Positions 9,052-18,387 of a DNA stretch of 64,000 nucleotides are shown here, piece by piece. Source of the stretch: CAZMZF01 sp964570765 (GTDB lineage Bacteria; Zixibacteria; MSB-5A5; RBG-16-43-9). Each line of letters begins with the position of its first letter. Within the stretch, counting starts at the first letter, position 1. The notes below the pieces were generated by a model. It was given only the letters and a program-made list of their open reading frames with translations. It ran no database searches and was not told the origin of the DNA. Location: contig CAZMZF010000009.1 of assembly GCA_964570765.1 (NCBI GenBank), positions 1 through 64,000 of the forward strand, read 5' to 3'. The translations under genes were made by a program, and so were the position numbers.

Positions 9052-10311
9052 ATGAAAAACTTAATTCGATTTTTTATAATAACAATTTTTTATATGAGTT
9101 TTTTCCTCAATTCTTTTGCTCAAACTAATAAAACCTGGTATGTGGATGAGCTTAAGGATAAAATAATCGGGAACGGCACAAAGGAGGAGCCATTCAGGGA
9201 TTTACAATATGCCTTTGATCAGGCAAAGGATAAAGATACCATCTTTATTTTCCCGGGAACTTATGAGGCAAAACCAGAAGAATATATCGAAGAATTATGT
9301 GGCAACTGTCAGGAACATAAGACTAAAGTTAATGCCACCAGAGGCTTTTTAATTCAAAATAAAGGCTTGAACATAATCGGAAGTGGAAAAGATATAACTA
9401 TTTTAGTGACCAATGCTGGTTATGGGGTCTTATTTGAACATGGCCGGAATTCATTCATCACCAAATTGAAAATAACAGGAGGTAAAAGGGATCCGGATGG
9501 AAATGCTACGGATGCTGGAATTGTTACCAAATTCAGCACTGTTACAGTTAAAGATGTGGAGATCTCTGATAATACTCACAGGATAGATGAAGTCGTAGTT
9601 GGAATCGGTGGTGTTTTCGGAAGAGAAAACTCAGAGATATTTATTTTGAATAACCGGATTCAGAACAATGGCTGGGATGGGGTGGCATTATATCGGGGAG
9701 CAACTGCCTATATTACAGATAATATAATCTGCGATGGCAGAGGCGCAGGCATAGGAATAACCTGGGATGCAGTGGCAACAGTTTACCGGAACCAAATCTC
9801 CGGTTATTGGAAAGGGATTGGAACTTTTGGAAATTCCAGAGCATTGGTAAAAAACAATTTAGTCTTTGACAACTTAGGCTGGGGTATAATCGCCACCGGG
9901 ACTTCTTATCTGGATGCATCTAATAATATTATCACTCACAATGGAAACTGTGGCTTTGCAGTCTGGAGCGCAGAGTGCAAGGGGGTCTGCACAAATAATA
10001 TTGTCACTGAAAATGGCTGGAGAAAAGAGTGGGTCTGCCCCTGTGTGGGTATCTGGGCTACCGATATAAATCCAAATTTCTCTATCAGTTATAATGATGT
10101 ATGGAATAACAATGCTGGAAACTATAAAGACCTGCCAGACTTAACCGAACAAAACGGAAACTTATCTATTGACCCTCTTTTCGAAAACCAGCAGGATTTT
10201 CGATTAAAACCTAACTCCCCTTTGATCGACAAAGGCAATCCCTTTTTAACTGATCCGGATGGAAGCATAAGCGATATTGGAATCTATGGAGGACCAAACG
10301 CCAAAAAATAA
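9052..10311 (+). CDS. secreted right-handed parallel beta-helix protein
   Basis: The 419-residue protein has a signal peptide ending near NSFAQ (about residue 24). The N-terminal part, GNGTKEEPFRDLQYAFDQAKDKDTI split over residues 40-65, is the usual lead-in of pectate-lyase-like beta-helices (DUF1565/NosD type). The middle shows repeated coils such as NNRIQNNGWDGVALY, TDNIICDGRGAGIGI and KNNLVFDNLGWGII, and the end (DPLFENQQDFRLKPNSPLIDKG) is typical of secreted beta-helix proteins. It may bind or cut polysaccharide, but no catalytic residues can be assigned. It lacks the dockerin and sorting tails of other secreted proteins here. Confidence 0.85.
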   Translation: MKNLIRFFIITIFYMSFFLNSFAQTNKTWYVDELKDKIIGNGTKEEPFRDLQYAFDQAKDKDTIFIFPGTYEAKPEEYIEELCGNCQEHKTKVNATRGFLIQNKGLNIIGSGKDITILVTNAGYGVLFEHGRNSFITKLKITGGKRDPDGNATDAGIVTKFSTVTVKDVEISDNTHRIDEVVVGIGGVFGRENSEIFILNNRIQNNGWDGVALYRGATAYITDNIICDGRGAGIGITWDAVATVYRNQISGYWKGIGTFGNSRALVKNNLVFDNLGWGIIATGTSYLDASNNIITHNGNCGFAVWSAECKGVCTNNIVTENGWRKEWVCPCVGIWATDINPNFSISYNDVWNNNAGNYKDLPDLTEQNGNLSIDPLFENQQDFRLKPNSPLIDKGNPFLTDPDGSISDIGIYGGPNAKK

Positions 10312-10318
10312 TTTTTTT

Positions 10319-10347
10319 GTAGGGATGGGTTCCAAACCCGCCCCTAC
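10319..10347. repeat. palindromic intergenic repeat
   Basis: GTAGGGATGGGTT/AACCCGCCCCTAC forms an imperfect inverted repeat directly after the beta-helix gene. Another family module, GCTTGAT/ATCAAGC, follows at 10452-10468. Confidence 0.6.
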
Positions 10348-10516
10348 AACTATTACCTATACAACCTGCCTATAAAAAATAAAATTAGATAATAAAATCC
10401 TGTTGCAGTTTTCTACTTAATAGTTTAAAATTAAGTCTTAGATTTGTAGTTGCTTGATTTATCAAGCTATTGGTTTCGAGGAATCAAAAAACTACATTCA
10501 GTATTAACTGAAAGTT

Positions 10517-11290
10517 ATGAGCTTTCTAAAACCGAAAAAATTCAAGTGGCGCTATGTCTTTTCAGGTTTGCTTTTAATCTTTGTTCTCATTTTTCTTTTA
10601 GAGTATCTAACCCTGCCCGATATAGTATATCTTCAAAAAGAAAATCCCAAAACTACGGCTTTAATTCAGATCAGAAATAAAGAATATAAGAAAAAGGGTA
10701 AAAAGCCCAGGGAATATAGAATCTGGATGCCTTATAACCGGATTTCGCCCTATCTAAAAAAAGCTATATTGGTAGGAGAGGATATAAATTTCTTCACCCA
10801 CAGCGGCATAGACCTGGAGGAGATGAAAGAATCCTTGAAGATCGACTGGAAGAAGAAAAATTTTTCCAGAGGCGCTTCTACTATCACCCAGCAATTAGCT
10901 AAAAATCTTTACCTTTCACCTTCTAAAAACCCATTGAGAAAACTGAAAGAGATCTTAATCGCCTTCCGCCTGGAAAAAGCATTAAGCAAAAGAAGAATTT
11001 TTGAACTATATTTGAATTTAATTGAATGGGGAGATGGAATCTATGGCTGTGAAGCAGCTTCCAGATACTATTTTGGAAAATCTTCTGCAGACCTTACACC
11101 AGATGAGGCTATCCGGATGGCAACTTCCTTACCTTTTCCCCGAAAATACCCTCCCCCCTCAGAAAGCAGAAGATTTGAAAGAAGAAGAAAGATAATCCTG
11201 AACCGGATGTTAAAATATGACTTTATAACCTTAGAGGAATATGAAGCACCTTTAAATCCACAAACAGAAGAACCTAAAGATTCCTCTTAA
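10517..11290 (+). CDS. mtgA: monofunctional biosynthetic peptidoglycan transglycosylase
   Basis: The 257-residue protein has one N-terminal membrane helix (about residues 12-32) followed by a glycosyltransferase-51 domain. The catalytic Glu88 lies in GEDINFFTHSG and the second conserved block is RGASTITQQLAKNLYLSP; the third, RKLKEILIAFRLE with KRRIFELYLNLIEWG, is also present. There is no transpeptidase domain, so this is the monofunctional form that polymerises lipid II into glycan strands. It stands alone between intergenic repeats. The family assignment is firm. Confidence 0.94.
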   Translation: MSFLKPKKFKWRYVFSGLLLIFVLIFLLEYLTLPDIVYLQKENPKTTALIQIRNKEYKKKGKKPREYRIWMPYNRISPYLKKAILVGEDINFFTHSGIDLEEMKESLKIDWKKKNFSRGASTITQQLAKNLYLSPSKNPLRKLKEILIAFRLEKALSKRRIFELYLNLIEWGDGIYGCEAASRYYFGKSSADLTPDEAIRMATSLPFPRKYPPPSESRRFERRRKIILNRMLKYDFITLEEYEAPLNPQTEEPKDSS

Positions 11291-11408
11291 ATCCTTTTCC
11301 CTTCAATAAATGCTTGCAAAATTTATACTGGTAAAATTATCAAGGTGTAAAAGAAATTTGACATAGAACAATACCTGTATATTAAAACTTAAATTGCTTA
11401 GTTTCTAT

Positions 11409-13382
11409 TTAACTACAGGGGGATGGTCCGCCTTTGAAAAGATAATTGATCAGATAGACGACATCGCTGACCGTTATTTTGCCATCGCTGTTAATATCTG
11501 CCTTTTGAATCGGATCAGGAGCAGGACCACCCTTGAACAGATAGTTTATGAGGTAAACCACATCCGAAACCGTAGTTGAAGAGTCAGAATTTGCATCCCC
11601 GCAAACATAAGGGAAAATAATCTGGAGCCAGGGAATATAATTAACCCACTGGCTCACCCGGTTGCCCTGTCCCTCAGGATTATCTACAGGATCAAAAGGG
11701 CCACTTTTGTGCCCCCACCAGTTATATTTTGCATCTATAATTACTAAGGAATCTTCATTTAATACACCGTAATCGTTATGGTTATAGATATTATTATAAT
11801 TTAACTTTGGATTTGCACCATTTCTGGCAATCACACCTTTTAATCCATCCATAATACTGCAGTAGGTTATAGTCGGTGTTGAGGAGGAATCACACAGAAT
11901 CAAAATATCAGGATTGCTATCTATCCCCTCTAATTTACAGTTGTGAACAGATGGATTAGCATTAGAACCAGAAAGATGTAAACAGTTCTGATTACCAATA
12001 ATCCATGAATTTTCAATGACAGGAGAGGAGTTAAGACACAAGATTCCATTTTCTATACTATCGATTCTGCAGTAGGTGAAATAGCTATTACTGCCTTTAA
12101 AAATACTGATTCCTTCCCATCTAGACGAAAATAAATTATAGGATGTAAAGTGGATATTACTATCGAGGGTCCCCTGGGCTATAAGGTTACCATAAGCATC
12201 TTAAGAGAAGAATCCATCAAATTCTAAATTCACTCCGGGCTCAAGAGTAAGGGTTTTGCCACTATCAAGAACAATATCTGCCTCTACAATGAAAGGACTT
12301 TTATCTTTTCCCCAGGTTACATTCTCAGAAATGTGTCCACCAACCTCTACCGGATAATGCCAGGAGTCCATCCCCCCTAACATATTGTAAACATTTTCAT
12401 ACCCTTTTCCATCCAGGAAACTGCTTGCCTGTGCACTTCTGATGCCACTTTGGCAGACCACAATTATGGTATCATCCGGGGAAAGCCGGGTATAAGCTGT
12501 ATCCAGAACATCAGAGTTCCAGGGCATATTCACCGCATCGGGAATCCAGCCATAGCTTTCGAACTCATATAACTCCCTTACATCCAATATTACCAGATTA
12601 GCTCCACTCTCTATCCAGTTCTTAACACTGTCAGCACTAATATTGTTATATTGAGGCAATTTTACCTCATAGATAGAGTCAGAAGAAGGGTCTGACACCC
12701 ATAAATGCTTGTTCTCCCAGGTTAATCCCCATCCGCTGGATAATAAACCTATGATTGAATCCACCACCTCACCATTTTGATTATATTTAAATAACTTTCC
12801 ATCAGAGGTGACCAACCATAGGTCTGTACTATCATTTGCTAAGTCCCTCGGGTTATCCATGTCTAAACTAAAGGTGAAGAACTGTGCCCCTGAAGTTGTC
12901 ATCTTCCTGACAAGAAGCAAGTTACGATCTGAGCCCCAAAGGTTGCTGGCCACACGGGTCAGTCCACAGGAAGTAGCACCTCACCCCCCAGGGCAATGAA
13001 AAGAAGAGATGGTATCACCTGAAGATGGATTTATTTCATAAACATAACTGCCATTAGCTACCCAGAGTTGACCATTGCTACCCCAGGTAATACCTCCATA
13101 GTCGCTCAGCATAGGAAAGGAGACAGAGTCAGCTTTTGCACCGTTTGAAGGGTTCAGTTTGAATATCTTTCCAGAGTAATAATCAGCACACCAGAGGAAA
13201 GATCCATCCCAGGTTAAACCTCTGGATTCAAAACTTGGAGCTGGAAAGGAATTGATTATCGTCTGAGAAAAGATTGACACCGGGATTGAGAAAATCAATA
13301 ATCCTAACAGAATTACAATTTTCCACCTGAAAATGTTCTTATATTTTTTTGGAAGACTGGTGAAGTTATTATTTTTTGTCAT
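11409..13382 (-). pseudogene. secreted propeller-rhodanese-beta-helix-dockerin protein, broken by two in-frame stops
   Basis: Three open segments (13382-12981, 12980-12201 and 12200-11409) lie in one reading frame and make one protein of about 657 residues. The stops are TGA at 12981-12983 (after HCPGG) and TAA at 12201-12203 (after EFDGFFS). Read through, the order is signal peptide, propeller-like repeats (GLTWDGSFLWCADYYSGKIF, GGITWGSNGQLWVA, GLTWENKHLWVSD), a rhodanese domain with active-site loop VVCQSGIRSAQ, beta-helix coils, and two C-terminal dockerin repeats ending FKGGPSPCS. The ATG at 13382 is preferred over the one at 13394 because GGGAG sits just before it. There are no frameshifts, so the damage is recent, or these are base-call errors, or readthrough occurs. 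TGA is a normal stop in other genes here. Confidence 0.75.
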
Positions 13383-13650
13383 AATTACTCCCATTTACAT
13401 ATTCGCCCAGAGATATTATCATCCCTGGAAAAATAACGGGGATGAGAACATCCCCTCAGTGTTAAACTATTAATTCTACCTGCGTTAAAAGAACGTTAAA
13501 CAAACTTCTTAATTTCTAATATAGTGAGTTTTTAAATTTTGTCAAGTTTTAATTAAGACTATAAAAGTCATATTTGGGGAATAAACTTCTGGAGTATATC
13601 CGCTTGAGGTGGATAGCCTTACCTTTAAATCATTGAACGATAAAGTATGT

Positions 13651-13712
13651 GTAGAGGCGGGGTTTCCTCGCCGTGAATTTGGGTGGAAGAGTAGTTGCTC
13701 GATTTATCGAGC
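13651..13712. repeat. dispersed palindromic repeats
   Basis: GTAGAGGCGGGG...CCTCGCC followed by GCTCGAT/ATCGAGC; degenerate members of the same family as 7577-7634. Confidence 0.5.
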
Positions 13713-13999
13713 TAAATATTATGGAGTACATTAACCGTGTTAATACTCTTTTTCCTCCCCTCAAAAATGAGCTAAGGACGGTTATTAGTTGCTGTAGCGT
13801 CCTCACTCCGGTCCTATCCTACTGATCAGTTTATAGGATGAGGACGTCTCTATGTTGTCATCATAGAAGCGGATCCGCTGGACAGGAGTGGCAACGTTAT
13901 CACCTGAACTATTCATACGACACATCCATTGACGAGGTACTCTATATTCACCCCAGAGCAGTAAATCAGGCGGATGATAACATCCACCTGGGAGCAGAC

Positions 14000-14059
14000 T
14001 TGGTAGGATAGACATTCCTGTCTGTCCCTGATTGACAGGTTGAAAACCTGTCCTACCAA
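14000..14059. repeat. TTGGTAGGA...TCCTACCAA palindromic repeat
   Basis: The outer arms TTGGTAGGA and TCCTACCAA enclose GACATTCCTGTC and GACAGGTTGAAAACCTGTC hairpins. This is a second repeat class, related to the one at 34415-34472. Confidence 0.65.
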
Positions 14060-14270
14060 CCATAATTGCGAGGAGTTTAAAAAAAAGGACAACAGCAGAG
14101 ATTTCCCCTACGAAAATTACCCTAAATCCTCTTTTATCCCGTTTATCACGAATTACACTAAAAGGGCAAGGATTAAAAATCCATTTTTAGTCTTCGTTTA
14201 TTTCCTCACCAGAGAAAATAGGGTCGAATCAATAATTATTAACATTATATTTAAACAGATTTATCGATTA

Positions 14271-16058
14271 TCATTTCAAAAGAACCATTTTCTTGGTCTG
14301 GCTGAAATTATCAGCTTTTATAGAGTAAAAATAAACTCCAGCAGAAACCTGATCCCCTGAATCGTCTTCTCCGTTCCATCTTACAGATTTGAAACCAGCA
14401 TCTTGATAACTATTAATCAAAGTCCTGACTTTCTGTCCCAAAATATTGTAAATTACAAGAGTTACTTGGCAATTAGAAGGAAGAGCATACTCTATATAAG
14501 TATCTGGATTAAATGGATTAGGATAATTGGGTAATAGAACGAAACTCTCAGGTATGTTCCGGGCAGGTTGTTCAGAAACCCCTGTTGTTCCAATTCTCGC
14601 TTTCATTACTCTTCCTCTGTCATCAATCACCTGGAGGTATTGTAATGCACAATCCTGGTTACGAGGAATTGCTAACAGGTCCACCGGCCTGGAAGGTATA
14701 TTGACCCCATCTTCAAAACTGTAAACCAGGACTCTCAACTGACTATCAACAACCTTAGACATTATGTTCATATCAGTAGAAATAATATAAGGAAAACATG
14801 GTGTGTCCGAGGAGTGGAATGTGAAAAGAACAGCTCCAATCGGAGCTTCTGAATTAAAAGTGAGTAATTGAATAGAATCTCTTATCGAAAAATTAAAATA
14901 AGCTATTTTATCAGTGGTACCGGTCGAATCTCCTGGAGAGGCTTTCCCTTGCATTATCCTGACCAAAAGAAGAAAATCGGAAAGGGTTAAAACAGCTCCA
15001 TCCCTATCTATATCGGAATCTCTGATCTGCTTTGCTGGATCTATTGTAAAAACAGAGATGCCCTGAAGGAAATAGTTGGCAAACAAGGTCGCATCTCCAA
15101 TTTCATAAGGAACTCCGTTGAGGTCTATGTCTCCAATCTGGGCCACTGGTGGTTCAGGAATATTCACAAATCCATTTTCAAAATCTACAGAAGGAATAAT
15201 TTCACTAGTAATTATGTTCGTGTCACAGTCGATGAAATTAAACTGTGAAGTGTCATTACTAACGTAAAGGATAGTTCCTGATTGATCAGATAAGCTATTA
15301 TCATAACAGCTATTAGGATTCCAGAAAAAATTGACCGGGATTTGGGTTCCACAAAGATTGTTGTCATAAGCGATTTGAAATTTGATTTTGGCTAATTCAA
15401 CGAAATTTGTATCGGGTTGAAGAGGGATTCCTTTATGGTTATTATATAACTCATAAATCCCCAGAATTTCTAATCTGTAGATGAATGAACCAGGATTGGG
15501 CAACTGCCTATTGCCGAAATATTCCCATTGGTAAGTTCCTGTGGAATCTTTTATAGTCAAAGCCTCTCCTCTTTCAGCACCTTTGAAGTATAAAAGAGTT
15601 GCATCAAACTCGATCTGTAAATCAAAAACCCCCACCTCCACATCATTCTGAATAAAAATTGGCAGAGTAATTTTGTCACAAGGTTTTCCTTTAATCTCTG
15701 AGATCTTCAAAGAGGCAAGAGTCAGTTTCTGCTTCTTACACTTAATGGCATGGTGTTTATCCACCCATCCCTTTAAGATCAGATAATCAGCTATCTCATA
15801 GGCGATACCATCGAAATTCAAGTCACCACACTCTAAGGGAAGAGGAGGTTTTATTTCGCCTTGAATTACCTTATACATCAATTTCTCGTCATGTCGATTG
15901 ATAACTCCATTATGGTCAATGTCTCCCCTGCAAAGGCAAGTATTTGAACCTTCTTCTAATATGGGTTCTGTAGGGTTCTTCTCATAAGGGTTTCCTAAAT
16001 GAGCATAGAAAAATACAAAAATAAGTACCCCCAACCAGATTATTTTAAACTTTTTCAT
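14271..16058 (-). CDS. secreted protein with dockerin-like and cohesin-like domains and a C-terminal sorting domain
   Basis: The 595-residue protein has a signal peptide, then EF-hand-like dockerin pieces (GDIDHNGVINRHDEKLMYK and GDLNFDGIAYEIADYLIL, residues about 45-95). A cohesin-like beta-sandwich follows (about 108-260), with the typical VGVFDLQIEFDATLLYF. A second dockerin-like pair comes next (GDIDLNGVPYEIGDATLF and DSDIDRDGAVLTLSDFLLL, about 310-370). The last 85 residues are a FlgD/Por-type sorting domain: NYPNPFNPDTYIEYALP, VTLVIYNILGQKVRTL, VSAGVYFYSIKAD and KKMVLLK. The sorting domain suggests secretion across the outer membrane by a type IX-like route, which is inference. A GGAG site precedes the ATG. 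Confidence 0.85.
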   Translation of the reverse strand: MKKFKIIWLGVLIFVFFYAHLGNPYEKNPTEPILEEGSNTCLCRGDIDHNGVINRHDEKLMYKVIQGEIKPPLPLECGDLNFDGIAYEIADYLILKGWVDKHHAIKCKKQKLTLASLKISEIKGKPCDKITLPIFIQNDVEVGVFDLQIEFDATLLYFKGAERGEALTIKDSTGTYQWEYFGNRQLPNPGSFIYRLEILGIYELYNNHKGIPLQPDTNFVELAKIKFQIAYDNNLCGTQIPVNFFWNPNSCYDNSLSDQSGTILYVSNDTSQFNFIDCDTNIITSEIIPSVDFENGFVNIPEPPVAQIGDIDLNGVPYEIGDATLFANYFLQGISVFTIDPAKQIRDSDIDRDGAVLTLSDFLLLVRIMQGKASPGDSTGTTDKIAYFNFSIRDSIQLLTFNSEAPIGAVLFTFHSSDTPCFPYIISTDMNIMSKVVDSQLRVLVYSFEDGVNIPSRPVDLLAIPRNQDCALQYLQVIDDRGRVMKARIGTTGVSEQPARNIPESFVLLPNYPNPFNPDTYIEYALPSNCQVTLVIYNILGQKVRTLINSYQDAGFKSVRWNGEDDSGDQVSAGVYFYSIKADNFSQTKKMVLLK

Positions 16059-16176
16059 ATGAATCTCCTTCTCCTACCTGAGAATAATTTAATATAATTC
16101 CTAAATATGTCAAGTTGAAAATGAAATGGTGCGGTTGGTTTTTGTTGTTCATTGGTACCCTCGACAACAAAAAATA

Positions 16177-16212
16177 TAGGGGTTCACTCCGCCTTTGGCG
16201 GATGAACCCCTA
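16177..16212. repeat. palindromic intergenic repeat
   Basis: TAGGGGTTCACTCCGCC/GGCGGATGAACCCCTA is an almost perfect inverted repeat with a TTT loop, between two co-directional secreted-protein genes. Confidence 0.7.
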
Positions 16213-16248
16213 CAACAAACTCACAAACTTCAAACTCCAAACTATCTT

Positions 16249-17658
16249 TCAGCAGGCTGGTGGGGGTCCACCTTTGAAAAGATAATTGATTAAATAGACA
16301 ATATCCGAAACCGAGACTTTGCCATCGCAATTTAGATCTCCTGATTCATAGGGATCGAGTCCAGGCCCACCCTTGAACAAGTAATTAATTAAATAGACCA
16401 CATCCGCAATACCGAATATACCATCGTCATTTGGGTCAGGCAGGACTGTGATATTCCCTCCTGAGAAGGCTGGCAATATGGCGGCATTATCCTCTGTAAC
16501 CAGCATAGATTCACTGCCATTCATCCAGCGGATTAAATGGAAAGCTGCTGTTCCAGCTGATTTGGGGGTGAAAACTGGACAACAAACTGCTTCTCTACCG
16601 GTTGTAAAATTAACCAAGTATCCCCAGGCGAATAGATTGAAGTTTTCCGGATTGATGCTATCAACATGTTCACCACCACCCCAACGCGTAAAAGCTTTTA
16701 GACGGTCAGTTGGAACAAGCCCACTATCTGCATCCCATTTAAGCAGGGCGCTCCCGTCTATTTCAAATTCCAAGGCTAAACCACTCAAAAACTCATCATT
16801 GATTACACCCATACAAATCGAAGAGGGAATACCTGCTCTCATCGTTTTGTTTTCAACCCAGACTGTATCCGGAAGTGCCGGGTCATTATAATATGAAGGA
16901 TTGGTAGTTCTGCAGGTACAAGGTGGCGGGAGACCACGTAAAAGATATCCTGTGAGATAAGTCAGATCACGTAAATCCAGTTTTCGGTCACACTTCAGGT
17001 CTGCCCGACCATACCGGTCGTAAACTGGATAGGAATCAAGAGTATAATCATATTCCCAGATGTTATCGATGGATACAACATCAGAGATAGATACTTTTCC
17101 ATCCTGGTCAACATCCCCGACCAGATAGTTACAGGCAATGTCAATCAGACCGGAAAAGAATCGTGGGGTGAAAGTCTGCTGATTTGAGTTGGTAAGCAAC
17201 AGCCTTCCCCTGGGTGAATCAGGCAAAGAGTCCACTAAAACCCCACCTCCAAAATGCAAAGTGAACCAGAGATCGCAGAGCTTGCCTGCTCCAACGGACA
17301 GGTTATTTCCAGAGGAGACTGAGAAAGATAGAAGCAAAGCGTCAAAAGAGAAGGTATCCGTGTCAAAAACATATACCTCCCGCTTATCTAACACTGCTGA
17401 GTCTATAAGACGACTACCCTGGTATGAGACCGAATCGAATCTCAGCCAGCCAGAATATCCATCCACCAAAAGCGGGATCACTACGGAGGTCAATTCTTCA
17501 TCGTTATCAAAGAACACCGGAAAAGAGACCTGGGTTCCGATTTCTCCAGAGATATTTGCCAATCTGACTGTATCAGCCTCGCCCGGATCCTGAGCAAAGA
17601 GAGGCAGAGTAAAAAATCCAGAGAAGATAAAAAGCAAAATCAAAAGCGATTTACTCAT
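16249..17658 (-). CDS. secreted cohesin-like/dockerin protein
   Basis: The 469-residue protein has a signal peptide ending near LPLFAQ. A cohesin-like domain (about residues 25-175) is followed by an internal dockerin pair (GDVDQDGKVSISDVV and ADLKCDRKLDLRDLTYL, about 180-245), a second beta-rich domain (about 260-410) and a C-terminal dockerin pair (GIFGIADVVYLINYLFKGG and GDLNCDGKVSVSDIVYLIN) ending GGPPPAC. A GGAGG site precedes ATG. No enzyme domain is visible, so a structural or scaffolding role on the surface is the simplest view. The C-terminal pair is nearly the same as in the cysteine protease at 3090-5078. Confidence 0.85.
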   Translation of the reverse strand: MSKSLLILLFIFSGFFTLPLFAQDPGEADTVRLANISGEIGTQVSFPVFFDNDEELTSVVIPLLVDGYSGWLRFDSVSYQGSRLIDSAVLDKREVYVFDTDTFSFDALLLSFSVSSGNNLSVGAGKLCDLWFTLHFGGGVLVDSLPDSPRGRLLLTNSNQQTFTPRFFSGLIDIACNYLVGDVDQDGKVSISDVVSIDNIWEYDYTLDSYPVYDRYGRADLKCDRKLDLRDLTYLTGYLLRGLPPPCTCRTTNPSYYNDPALPDTVWVENKTMRAGIPSSICMGVINDEFLSGLALEFEIDGSALLKWDADSGLVPTDRLKAFTRWGGGEHVDSINPENFNLFAWGYLVNFTTGREAVCCPVFTPKSAGTAAFHLIRWMNGSESMLVTEDNAAILPAFSGGNITVLPDPNDDGIFGIADVVYLINYLFKGGPGLDPYESGDLNCDGKVSVSDIVYLINYLFKGGPPPAC

Positions 17659-18387
17659 AACTCCTCCTTTCCTATAAACAACTGTTAAATCAAATTCCTA
17701 TTGGATTAAATAAACATCTTTTCTGATATTGTCAAGCTTTTTTAAGAGATGGTATTGACACGTTGCAACGTATCACTATTCTTTCAGCAGTTCGTAGGGA
17801 CTGGGATTACTTCTGTCCGAATGGGATTTATTTCCCTCCCTTGTTCTGTCCTAAGGATCCCTTTTCGGGACGGGTCCGTTTCTCAGGAAAGGGGAGGTAT
17901 AGGGTGAGGTCAAATTTAGTGAAAATAGTTAGGGGTGGCTTTCAAACCCACCCTTACAAACTTTCATTCGGGTTATTACTTGAGATCATTTTGGAAAAGA
18001 TGTCAAGCGATAGCTCAGATATCATCTTACACATTAAACTATTTCAACATATAAACTTACATCAGGAACAAACAGAAAAGCTTTGAAACTGTTCAAATAT
18101 TGAGCAGTTTTTTGATATCTTATAGAAGCTAACCGCTTACTAACTCTCAAGTTAATTTCAGGCACATTATTTGCATTTCCAAACAACGATGTAATCTGTG
18201 AGGGAGGGGTAAAAATATTATAAGTATGAGTAATAAACCAGGCTTGAAAACAACACAATATCCTACTTCCCGGTGCCAATGGTTTATGGCTCTTTCCTCT
18301 GTTGAGAATCCTACGATTTCGAGAAATTAGCAGCTCTTAAGAGTAGTAATAGTCAAGTCAAAGCTAACCTTAGGAAGGGAGCTAAAG
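17659..18387. other. intergenic region, one palindromic repeat, no gene
   Basis: The divergent promoters of two secreted-protein genes must lie here. A palindrome GTTAGGGGTGG...CCACCCTTAC is at 17928-17957. The short open frames in this space have no features of real proteins. Confidence 0.5.

Larger units (their letters stand above)
13395..14270. other. long intergenic region with repeats, no convincing gene
   Basis: This stretch of nearly 900 bases holds repeats at 13651-13712 and 14000-14059 and otherwise shows no recognisable gene. A minus-strand frame at 13803-14063 (86 codons) begins inside a palindrome (VGRTGFQPVNQGQTG), a common repeat-derived peptide, so I do not call it. Confidence 0.5.

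Noticed and set aside
12201..12983. UGA (or UAA) recoding in this organism
   Set aside because: TGA is the normal stop of other genes here (the ATPase ending at 42825, the lipoprotein ending at 31613), so the two in-frame stops are better explained as damage or errors in one gene.
13803..14063. 86-codon minus-strand open frame
   Set aside because: It begins inside a palindromic repeat (VGRTGFQPVNQGQTG), has no ribosome site and no family features.
14040..14360. Plus-strand 106-codon frame overlapping the end of a secreted protein gene
   Set aside because: It runs antisense into the sorting domain of the gene at 14271-16058 and lacks any sign of being coding.
17763..18279. Short open frames between secreted-protein genes
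   Set aside because: They overlap a palindromic repeat and have no ribosome sites or recognisable domains.
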